A stretch of 64,000 bases of DNA from Akkermansia muciniphila (GTDB taxonomy: Bacteria; Verrucomicrobiota; Verrucomicrobiia; Verrucomicrobiales; Akkermansiaceae). A program made the position numbers and the translations under genes. Each line of letters starts with the position of its first letter. The stretch's first letter is position 1. Shown here one piece after another: positions 1 through 11,500 of the stretch. The notes below the pieces were generated by a model. The model was not told the DNA's origin. It worked only from the letters and a program-made list of their open reading frames with translations, and ran no database searches. The stretch covers positions 1 to 64,000 of the forward strand of contig CAMDCV010000004.1 in the NCBI GenBank assembly GCA_945890645.1. The letters are read 5' to 3'.

Positions 1-112
1 CATGTGCCTGAACAATCTGACTCAGGCTAAGTGTGATCGCATCGCCCAAAAATTAAACACCCGACCCAGGAAACGCTATGGATACAAGACTCCTGAAGAG
101 CTTTTTAACTAA
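1..112 (+). CDS. IS30-family transposase, C-terminal fragment (cut by window edge)
   Basis: The frame is open from the first complete codon (base 2) to the TAA at 110-112 and ends in KLNTRPRKRYGYKTPEELFN. That NxRPRKxxGxKTPEE tail is the typical end of IS30-family DDE transposases, which cut and join the inverted repeats of their element. Only about 36 residues are visible and the catalytic DDE residues lie outside the window, so activity cannot be judged. The gene ends immediately before a terminal repeat-like sequence and the truncated type IIG gene on the opposite strand, consistent with this being the right end of an inserted element. Confidence 0.8.
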   Translation, partial: MCLNNLTQAKCDRIAQKLNTRPRKRYGYKTPEELFN

Positions 113-150
113 ATATCATTCTGTTGCACTTCGCTCTTGAACCTGAGAGG
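113..150. mobile_element. Probable right end of the IS30-family element
   Basis: Just after the transposase stop lies TGTTGCACTTCGCTCTTGAA, which resembles the GTTGCACTTC-N4-TTGAA core I associate with ends of many IS30-family elements. The outer boundary is placed at about 145-150 because the type IIG protein on the other strand is family-like up to NQAIA and then continues with residues that only read through this repeat. The left end and the target duplication are outside the window, so the exact edge is inferred. Confidence 0.55.
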
Positions 151-2368
151 CGATGGCCTGATTGAAGTTTAATAAATCACCCATTTGGCATGCGGCAGCC
201 TCCATGCGTAATTTCACACGTGATAGTCCTTCATCTGCCGGAGCAGCAAAAGAGCACTTGTAGTTTTTCAGAAATTCAGTTTGTTGAACCTTGGCCTGCT
301 CTTCGATTGAACCGTCTGGGCTTATCCAGCCAAATTCAAGCGAGCAGTTTGGTGAGAATTTGTTACCAAATACCAAGATGACAGTTTCAACTACGGCACC
401 TATGAAGATCTGCCCTTTTGACTGAATCAATTTTCGAATACTAGTTTCATATACAAAGCGTTTCCGAAGCTCTTCATATCCTTCCTGCGTCAAAAGTGTA
501 TTTGGCACTATGAATGATACCATTCCCCTCGGCGCGGCGATCTTTCGCGATTGTTCGAAGAAAAAAGCAAATGTATTTGCCCGTCCACCTGAAAGTGAAA
601 ATGCTCTTTTAAGATATGCAGTAACGGTATCATCCTTGAACTCATCCATCGATAGCTGAACATACGGCGGATTTCCGATTACAGAATCGAATCCACCTTG
701 CTTGAACACCTCAGGAAATGCTGACTCCCAATCGAAGACATTGACCCGGAATCGCGCCTCGTCATCCAGCAGGTCCATCTCGGGCTGATCGTAGAAATCG
801 GGACCAATGAGGGAGTTACCGCATTTGATGTTGTTGGCGAGGTCGGGCAGAATGCGTTCTCGCTCTTTGAGGAAGTCGCGCTGGGCGATCTCGCCGGTTT
901 CGCCTTCGAGGACTTTGAGGAGAAGAGAAAGTTTGGTGACTTCCACAGCGGCGGCATCGATGTCCACGCCGTGGATGTTATTGACCAGAATGCGCTTTTT
1001 CTCAGCGGTGGTGAGTCGCCATTCACCGCCTTTGGCTGGATACAACGGCGGATTTTTGCCCTTGCTCCATTTTTCCGGATTTTCCGCGTAGCGATCGCGA
1101 TGCCAATCGAGCAGGTATTGATAAGCCACGATGAGGAAGGAGCCGGAGCCGCAAGCGGGATCGACGACTTTGAGTTTTGCCGCATCGGCGATGGGAATGG
1201 GATTCTCAGGATTGAGCTGCTTGCCGAGGGTGTTTTCGACAATGTAATCGACGATGTAGGAGGGGGTGTAATAAACGCCTCCCGCCTTACGCACTTCCGG
1301 TTTTTCCTCGATCTTCGCCTGATGTCCTTCGGTGAGACGTATGGTCTTGCCGAGAAATCGTTCATACACCGATCCGAGAATATCAGCGGGCAAGACGGAA
1401 AATTCGTAGGGGCTATCGGGATAATAGAGGTGGGCGATGATGTCCTTGAGCACCTTATCATCGAGCACGAGGTGCGGCGTGAGAGTATCGGGCTGCTCGG
1501 CTTGGTCTTTTTCCTTGGAGAAATGGAATAATCCGGAGTTATAGCGCGCATCGGCAGCACGGAAGAGCTCTAGCAAGCGCGGATAGGTCTGCGTGCCGCT
1601 AGCGATGGTGCGAAGGCGGCCGTAGTCCTCCGTGCCCCGATCCTCGCAGATGCGCAAGAACACAATGCGGTCGATCGTTTTCTGCACGGCGAAATTCAGA
1701 TCGCGGGCGGTCAAGGAAGGATTGCGCAGGGCGAAATTCCTGGCGAGAAGCTCTCGCCAGCGTTCAATTTCCTCCAGAAATGCCGTGTCAACCTCGGCAG
1801 TGCCTTTTTTCTTTTTGGCGGAGTCGGCAAACTTATCGAACGAGCCTTTGAGAATCGAGTCGCGGGCGAAAATGGATGAGATTTCGTCCCACTTATCGGC
1901 GTATTGATCGAAGGTGCAATAGAAAATGCGTGCCTTCGATGGAGGGTCTCCGGGGGCGGGTTTGATGCGGGTATCGTAGATCGCGAATTCCTCGAAATCG
2001 GAGAGAATGGAAAGCGGTAGCTTTGCGGACCACGCATAACGGCGTAGTTGATACGCGGGGGCGACATCCGTCTTGATATTTACCGAGGGCTTTTTCGCCT
2101 CGAGGAAAAATTTCCGCTGCCCATGCAGAGTGAAGGCATAGTCAGGAGCCTTCACATGCGGACCGATCTTAATGGCATCTTCATGGATGACATCTCGGTA
2201 CTGCGGTGCGAGACCTTGAGAGTTCGCCATGTCCCAGCCAAGTGCTTCGAAAAGCGGATCAAGGAACTGTTTGCGGAGCTGAAATTCGTTGTAATTTCCC
2301 GACCTGAAATGTTCGCGGTGTTCGGCGAAGGTTTCGCAAAGCTTATGGACTGAGTCTGGAGTGGGCAT
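116..2368 (-). pseudogene. Type IIG restriction enzyme/N6-adenine methyltransferase (Eco57I-like), 3' end cut off by IS30
   Basis: This 750-residue protein combines nuclease and DNA adenine methylase in one chain. An N-terminal PD-ExK nuclease is indicated by D76 and E90-A-K92 (FFLEAKKP). The AdoMet motif I DPACGSGSF is at 403-411 and the catalytic motif IV NPPY at 566-569. Family members usually run to about 1000 residues or more, with a C-terminal target-recognition domain. Here the protein stops shortly after GDLLNFNQAIA, normally the start of that domain, and its last ~10 residues (SQVQERSATE) are translated from the IS30 end. The remaining gene therefore probably cannot recognise its site. 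Codons in the last ~550 bp are more AT-rich than in the rest. No partner gene is visible. Confidence 0.85.
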
Positions 2369-2794
2369 TGTGAGAATCTATTGAAATTAATTTAATCCAT
2401 TCATCCTCCACTCGTGGCTAGAGAGTTCCCCAAGTTCAGCGACGCGTTGTTTTGATTTTACGAGACTCATGCTTTGCGATTTCACTCTACGCAAACTTCC
2501 TGCGTATGCCTAGCGCAAAACAGGAAAGTTTTTCTCCATCATGGGAAAAATACGCCGCACTCGGATCTTGAAATCGGCAGGCACCCTGCCAGATTCTACC
2601 AGAATGATGTTAGATCCAGTGACAGAGCCGGAGTTCAAATGCTGCATCCGCGACAGAAAAAGCCCGGATTTCCAACGGATTTCCAACATTTACCCGTATC
2701 ACTACGCATCACCATGCGAAACAAGCAAAAACCAGAAGCACAACAAAGCCCATGATTACGAATAAAGACGCAAAATCGGTCCTGATGAAATGGA
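2369..2794. other. Intergenic region, no gene recognised
   Basis: This stretch lies between the type IIG start and tRNA-Ser. Short open frames exist on both strands but show no family resemblance or convincing start sites. No clear terminator, promoter or repeat was seen. Confidence 0.5.
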
Positions 2795-2884
2795 TGGCGG
2801 ACAGAGAGGGATTCGAACCCTCGGTAACATTGCTGCTACACACGCTTTCCAAGCGTGCTCATTCGACCACTCTGACATCTGCCC
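2795..2884 (-). tRNA. tRNA-Ser (anticodon GGA), CCA encoded
   Basis: Read on the minus strand, the acceptor arms GGGCAGA and TCTGTCC pair (one G-U), and a G discriminator followed by CCA ends the gene. The anticodon arm ACGCTTGGAAAGCGT gives anticodon GGA. A long variable arm, as expected for serine tRNA, precedes the T arm with GGTTCGAATCC. At 90 nt the length fits a class II tRNA. It decodes UCC/UCU. Confidence 0.96.
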
Positions 2885-2996
2885 TGATTGTTGGTGGGGC
2901 GCGGAGTAAGAAGAAATTTCTTTTGCTTGGCAATCCTTTTCGACATTTTTTTTGTCGGTCTGGCAGTGTGAAGATGTTCTTAAAATTTTGCGCCAA

Positions 2997-3037
2997 TTTG
3001 TCCAGCACTGTGACACTATGGCGCGACAAACTGTCAC
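2997..3037. promoter_or_regulatory. Interlocking dyads upstream of dnaK, candidate activator site
   Basis: TTTGTC (2997-3002) is the inverted complement of GACAAA (3025-3030), and GTGACA (3010-3015) of TGTCAC (3032-3037). Sigma-54 promoters need an upstream enhancer-binding activator, usually 80-200 bp away; these dyads lie about 75-115 bp upstream of the -24/-12 element. The role is inferred from position only. Confidence 0.3.
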
Positions 3038-3110
3038 GATGCTTAGCCGCGCAACTTGTGGATCACGCAAAAACTATTGGTAAATGAACGTTTTTACAAC
3101 ATGCCAAGTC

Positions 3111-3125
3111 TGGCACGTTGCTTGC
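3111..3125 (+). promoter_or_regulatory. Sigma-54 (-24/-12) promoter for dnaK-groES-groEL
   Basis: The sequence TGGCACG-TTGC-TTGC matches the sigma-54 consensus TGGCACG-N4-TTGC at every defined base, with the required 12-base offset between GG and GC. It is 65 bp upstream of the dnaK ATG, so transcription would start near 3137. No CIRCE (TTAGCACTC-N9-GAGTGCTAA) was found. Sigma-54 control of these chaperones would need an enhancer-binding activator encoded elsewhere. Confidence 0.65.
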
Positions 3126-3183
3126 CAAGAAGAATGTGTTCAACCGACCCGCGAGGGTCACACCAACCACCACTTACCACTGA

Positions 3184-5100
<1,917 letters not shown>

Positions 5101-5204
5101 TCATCCCACACTGATCACTGCTCACTTTCCACTCATCACTAATACAAATTTCAAGTCAAACCGGCTTGTCTCACCAACAAACAACCACACACACAATACA
5201 CATT

Positions 5205-5495
5205 ATGGCTAACATCAAACCACTCGGTCAACGCGTTCTCGTAAAACGCATCGAAGCAGATGGCGTCTCCGCAGGCGGCATCGTTCTTCCAGACAGCGCT
5301 AAGGAAAAACCACAAGAAGCACTTGTGATTTCCGTAGGCACTGGCGGTCGCGACGACAACGGCAAACTCATTGAATTCACCGTCAAGGTGAACGACAAAG
5401 TGCTCATCTCCAAATACGGCGGCACCGAAGTCAAAGTGAATGGCGAAGAGCACCTCATCGTCTCCGAATCCGACATCCTCGGTATCGTCGGCTAA
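5205..5495 (+). CDS. groES: Co-chaperonin GroES
   Basis: The 96-residue protein has the usual family length and starts [17 protein letters not shown]. It carries the mobile-loop region ([19 protein letters not shown]) and the [14 protein letters not shown] barrel strands, and ends [10 protein letters not shown]. It forms the heptameric lid of the GroEL folding chamber. An upstream in-frame extension exists, but ATG 5205 marks the start of similarity. It lies 104 bp after dnaK and 53 bp before groEL; both gaps are rich in CACT-type short repeats (ACTGATCACTG). No separate promoter is obvious. Confidence 0.97.
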   Translation: MANIKPLGQRVLVKRIEADGVSAGGIVLPDSAKEKPQEALVISVGTGGRDDNGKLIEFTVKVNDKVLISKYGGTEVKVNGEEHLIVSESDILGIVG

Positions 5496-5521
5496 TTTCA
5501 ATCAAAAATACTGATCACTGA

Positions 5522-7201
<1,680 letters not shown>

Positions 7202-7242
7202 TCGTGGCGGCCCTTTTCAAGCGCCATGCCCCTCAATCTCAA

Positions 7243-7276
7243 CCCCACGCGGCCAAAAGCCGCGCGGGGTTTTTTC
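7243..7276 (+). terminator. Rho-independent terminator of the chaperone operon
   Basis: The stem CCCCACGCGGC (7243-7253) pairs with GCCGCGCGGGG (7259-7269, one A-C mismatch) and is followed by a T tract at 7270-7275. It starts 41 bp after the groEL stop. Confidence 0.93.
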
Positions 7277-7279
7277 TAT

Positions 7280-7339
7280 GGAGCGCGGACTTTAGTCCGC
7301 TTCGTTTGAATGATAAGAGCGGACTAAAGTCCGCGCTCC
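7280..7339. repeat. Long inverted repeat, GGAGC...GCTCC family, copy 1
   Basis: Two perfect 21-nt complementary arms (7280-7300 and 7319-7339) are separated by 18 nt. Each arm also contains an internal palindrome (GCGGACT TTAGTCCGC). Related elements lie at 31864-31924 and 36507-36564, all between genes, as expected for REP/MITE-like dispersed repeats. It directly follows the groEL terminator. Confidence 0.85.
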
Positions 7340-7411
7340 CTTTCCCCCCCAAAAAAAACAATCCCTCACCCCCGCCTTGCCATCCCGCGTTTTTTCCGCT
7401 ACATTCCCATT

Positions 7412-7615
7412 ATGCAAGAAAAAGAAAAATCAGTGAATCCCTTCGCAAATGATCCTCTGTTCCTAGAGGTCATGGCGGAAGCACTGGCGATTCAAAATCG
7501 GTTCTCCGCAGAACCCATCTACGCCAAAACCGGCGAAGGTTATTTGAAAAGTGTAGGCGTCAGTGAAATCCAACAATCGCCTCAGAGAGTGCCGCATTCG
7601 AGTTGTTCCAAATAG
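7412..7615 (+). CDS. Small protein of unknown function (67 aa), intact in this copy
   Basis: The product starts MQEKEKSVNPFANDPLFLEV and includes AEPIYAKTGEGYLKSVGVSE; I do not recognise a family. Compared with the second copy at 28105, most substitutions before and after the frameshift there fall at third codon positions (ATT/ATC, GCA/GCC, TAC/TAT, AAA/AAG, GGT/GGC, GTA/GTG), the pattern of a selected coding frame. The last ~11 residues are antisense to the 3' end of the ABM-like gene, so the original C-terminus may have been replaced. It could be a truncated remnant of a longer gene. Confidence 0.45.
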   Translation: MQEKEKSVNPFANDPLFLEVMAEALAIQNRFSAEPIYAKTGEGYLKSVGVSEIQQSPQRVPHSSCSK

Positions 7616-7863
7616 ATAAATTCCGGTGCCTTGACCCCCGCTTGCTTGCGGATCTCGATCAGTCGCTCGGACTCGAAGAAAGCTTTGGCATCGGCGATCG
7701 ATGTCCACACGCTAAAGTGGACAATTTTGTTTGGATCGGATTCGTAGTTTAGCACTTGATAGGAGCGCTCGCCGGCTTCTTTGCGAATTCCTGTGGCATT
7801 GTCAAAGACCTGCTTCCAAGCAGCATAGTCTGCGACTTCGTGAATGATGAGAACGTGTTGCAT
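7582..7863 (-). CDS. ABM-like dimeric alpha+beta barrel protein, copy A
   Basis: The 93-residue protein begins MQHVLIIHEVADYAAWKQVF and contains KIVHFSVWTSIADAKAFFES. This is the pattern of small ferredoxin-like barrel proteins of the antibiotic-biosynthesis-monooxygenase (ABM) type, in which short homodimeric subunits oxidise or bind small organic compounds. No substrate can be assigned. ATG 7863 is used because the paralogue at 28274-28555 starts identically and diverges just upstream. It lies 22 bp downstream of the cupin gene on the same strand, so the two may be co-transcribed. Confidence 0.7.
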   Translation of the reverse strand: MQHVLIIHEVADYAAWKQVFDNATGIRKEAGERSYQVLNYESDPNKIVHFSVWTSIADAKAFFESERLIEIRKQAGVKAPEFIYLEQLECGTL

Positions 7864-7885
7864 GATGAATGGAGTTTCCTTGAAG

Positions 7886-8284
7886 TTACGGTTGCGGCGG
7901 CCATAGTACACCTGTGAGTTCTTTTGGCAATTGCGTCGGGTCTGTGGGGTAATACTTTGTGAGGTCGATGCCTGTTGCCTGCGAACCTTGCAAAAACTCC
8001 AATTCCTCTGGTCCGCCGATGATAAACCAGAGCACCTCGGCATCCGTATCATTGAATACCTGGCGCAGCAATTCCTGACTCACCCACACCCCACCATACT
8101 TCGGCACGGTCAGCGTCTCATCGTCCACGCGCAAACGCCCCGTGCCTTCCAAAACGAAATAAAACTCCTCCGAGCGAACATGCTTGTGCAGGGTGTTCGC
8201 GCTCTGGGGCGGCATGCGCCAAAGCCGCTCGCCGAGATTCTCACTGCCTGTCCGTTCCAGAAAATCCGCATTCGGAATTTTCAT
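7886..8284 (-). CDS. Cupin-domain protein
   Basis: This is a 132-residue single-domain cupin. The first motif includes H33-x-H35 and E39/E40 (LHKHVRSEEFYFVLEGTGR), the usual metal-ligand pattern; the second motif is weaker (LLRQVFNDTDAEVLWFIIGG). Such proteins bind a divalent metal and act as small oxygenases, isomerases or sugar-binding proteins; the substrate is unknown. ATG 8284 begins the similarity. The frame remains open upstream, but that part overlaps the remnant gene at 8241-8581 in another frame. Confidence 0.8.
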   Translation of the reverse strand: MKIPNADFLERTGSENLGERLWRMPPQSANTLHKHVRSEEFYFVLEGTGRLRVDDETLTVPKYGGVWVSQELLRQVFNDTDAEVLWFIIGGPEELEFLQGSQATGIDLTKYYPTDPTQLPKELTGVLWPPQP

Positions 8285-8581
8285 CAAGTTCGATGGCCTC
8301 CACGTGAACTGATACGTTCGAACGACGGCGAATGTCGGCTGCTTTCTCGTCTGCCGTGACAGTTTCCATGCGCAGGGGCTTGCCGTCGGTGGTTTCGGCT
8401 TTGGTGAGGGCATTGCCCATGACGACGAATGGGATGAGGCCTGTCAGAGTCGCGCCATTAATGCCGGTGAGGATCACACACGCGGCTTCAGGTCGGTGGT
8501 GCCGATGCCACTAAAATATCCCTCCGCTGCCAGATTCGGGCGGGATACTGTTGTTTTAGAGACCGTAGCAGACGGACTCAT
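8241..8581 (-). pseudogene. Broken gene translationally coupled to the giant protein gene
   Basis: Its ATG (8581-8579) overlaps the TGA of the giant gene as ATGA, a translational-coupling arrangement. The frame runs 35 codons (MSPSATVSKTTVSRPNLAAE...DLKPRV) and stops in a GTGTGTG tract. Removing one GT restores a frame continuing VILTGINGATLTGLIPFVVM to 8241, with GC-rich third positions typical of coding DNA here. The break therefore looks like dinucleotide slippage. I do not recognise the family. The 3' part overlaps the start of the cupin gene in a different frame. A programmed frameshift is possible but less likely. Confidence 0.5.
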
Positions 8582-11500
8582 GGCAAATTCACTGCGTTCA
8601 AACGGGCAAAAATTCTAGGGCCTGGGGCTGGGATGTCGGCGATGACCTGGATGTAGTCGCCGTCGACTGTGGTGTCGAAAACCACGCCGTTGACGGTGGC
8701 GTCACCATCGGGTACCTCTGACTCGTGGTTCGTCCACGGGTCGGTAACGCCGAGGTCGGTGCTGAACTGGACTTTCAATTGTGTTGTACCGCGCATGGTG
8801 GACTTGAGGCAGCGGAAGGTGAGGCGCAGGTTGGCGCCGTTGCGAGTGGCCTTTGGTAATTTTCCGAGGGCATTTTCAGAAAAGTCTGTCGCGCCGAGCA
8901 ACCAAGCGATGCCGTTTTCAACACCGTCGTTATTGGTATCGGCGTCGAAGGCTGCACCGCCGGACCAGGAGCCGTAGGGAGTATTGGCTGTGGTGGCAGA
9001 GACTGCCTCTGACCATGCGGTGGTGGTCTCTGCGGCGCTCTTGTCGCGAGCACGAACACGGTAGGAATACTGAGTTGCTGCCGTGAGACCAGTGTCGATG
9101 AAGGTCGGGCTATCTTGCCATGCGCTGCTGTGGCCGCCGCCGCTTGTGCATTCGAAGAAATATTCGACGCCACTCGGATCGCTGGCGGTGGTGGCGGTCA
9201 TGGTGATGGATGTTTGGCCAAGCGCGGTGGGAGGCGTGGCGAAAGTCATCGGGTCCGGGTTCGGCGGGGTGGTGTCTGGCAGAAGCCCAATCATCTCGCT
9301 GGCAAGGGCATCACCGATCATGTAGTAGCTCTTGGCATTGCGGTTCCAGTGGTACCCTTCGTCAGCGGGCGAGGATGCTATCGGGATCCAGAAGGGCTTG
9401 GCATCGACCACTGAGACATTGCCATTGAATGCGGGGTATTTGGTAAAGTCTTCCATTTTTATCTGCGCCAACTCCAACGGGCTGTAGCTAATCGGATCAC
9501 TCTGGCCGGTGGTGGCAATCACAAAGGGTAGATGGGGAACGCCTACCGCGCACCGCAGGTCCTTGATGAAATTCTCCATGTTTGCTTCGTATTCGGCGGA
9601 AGCACTCGTCGAGATGAGGTCATTGAAGCCCTGGTGCCAGGCAAATCCGGCGATCTCGAAGCCATCGGCGGGATTGTGGCCTGGGAAATGGGTTTGCAGG
9701 TTGGCCGTGGCATCGATCACTTCTTTGAGCATTTCGGTGAAGTAAAAACCTTGGTCGCCGGCCTTCCCGGGCACATCGATGTTCCAACCGGCAGTTGGAG
9801 GGCGGAAGTCTGTCTGGAGACTCTTACCGCCCCATGCGGTTTTGATCAAAAGAACTTTCTGACCGTAGTGAGCGCCCATGGAATGGCCGAACTGTAGTTC
9901 AGGGCCGATGGTGTTTTCATTGGCACCGAAACCAGGAGCAAGCCCGCCTTTGACAAGCGAACCATCGCGATTGTAATAAATCCAGACATCATCGCGCACG
10001 GCCCAATTGCTGCCATTCTTGAGGTGGGCATAAGTCGCAGGAGCGCTGTTGAAGGTATGTTGAAGAGTTCCCTGGGTGCCGATGGGTTCCATTTCACCGT
10101 GGCCTACCATGTTTGATTGGCCGACGAGAATGAAGATTTTCACCTTGTTGGGGTTGCTGCTGGGTGTGGTGAAACTCCATACATCGCCGGTCATGGTGCC
10201 TTGGGCATTCACTTGATCGACGCGCCAGTAGTAGGTGGTTGCAGGCATAAGCGGGCCAGGATTGTATGAAGTGCCGCTCTGATTCCCCTTGAACTCGCTG
10301 GAGTCGGGAGTGGAGTCCGTTCCAAAATACACGTCATGGGAGCTGGCTAGGGCTGACGCGCCTGCCACCCACTTCAGGATTTCCACATTGGTGGCGACGG
10401 CTTTCATGCCGTTCCATGGCATCGGGCGGAAGGCCTTGGCGGGCGGGCCGACCTGGAAGCTCCAAACTGGTCCCGTGGTCGTGCCATCCGTGTTGACTTC
10501 ATCGATGCGCCAGTAGTAGGTGCCATTGGCCAAGGCACCCGGATCATAGGTGGTGGCGGTTTGATTGCCCTTGATTTCACTGGCTCCCGGCGATGGATTG
10601 GTGCCGAAGTAAACATTGCGGGAAATGGCATCGATCCCGGCGGTCCAGCTCAAATCCGTGTGAGACGGATGGCCCACGGTGGCGTTGAGTGGGGTCGGGT
10701 TGCTGGCGGGGCCGGGTGGGAGAATGCCACTGGTATCCTTGACGATTTGGAAACCGGCAGGACCGATGTGATTGAAACCATTGCCCCAGACTTTCAGGGT
10801 GAGTGTGGGGGTTCTCAATTTCCGGAAGACGATGAAATTTCCGGGTGTGGTGGCATTGGTGATTTCGGCAAATCCGGCGAATTTTCCGGGAGGAAGGGTG
10901 AAATCCTGCACGGCACCGCCATTGAGGATGAGCTTGCCCGTGCCATCGCCGAACTGGGCTTCATTGGCGCTGAGGTAAACGACGAGGTCATAAACTGGAT
11001 AGGGTATGCCCGTCACCACCATGTCGAATTTTGCGGATTCGTCGTAGGGATCTTCGGTGGCGTTGGCATGGGCGTCCATGAGATCGCCATTGCCGCCGAA
11101 ATTGGGATTGGGGGTTTCATCGTAGGTCCAACCGTTGCGGAGATCGTTGATCGTGAGGGTGGCGGTGCCTCCGAGATTACTGGTGAGCGTGAAAGGATCC
11201 ATGGGCGAGTCCAGTCCGAAGGGGACCTCGATATTCTGCCAGCCGCTGATGGTGTAGGGCGCGACGCCAGCGGATTCCGCGGCTTCGAGCGTGACGGTGT
11301 TGTGGTTGGCGGAGTTCAAGGGGCCGTAAGCGTAGATATTGAGGCTCATCGCATCGAGCGCGTCATCGGCCTGGGTGGTCGCGCTGGCGGACGCGGATGC
11401 GGCGGTGGCGTTCTGGGCCGGGCTCTTGTCGCGGGCTTGGACGGTGAAGGTGTATGGGGTTGAGGGGCTGAGTCCGGTGGCGGTATAAGAAGTGCTATCC

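Larger units (their letters stand above)
7350..7934. repeat. Duplicated ~0.55-kb block, copy A
   Basis: From CCCAAAAA(AAA)CAATC to the end of homology near CTTTTGGCAATTG, this block matches 28044-28592. It spans the small frame at 7412, the complete ABM-like gene and the last codons of the cupin gene. Copy B retains a scrap of the cupin 3' end without the gene, so this copy is closer to the ancestral arrangement. Confidence 0.85.

Noticed and set aside
2752-3087. Open frame reading MADREGFEPS across the tRNA
   Set aside because: It is the classic spurious translation of a tRNA-Ser gene; the tRNA explains the sequence.
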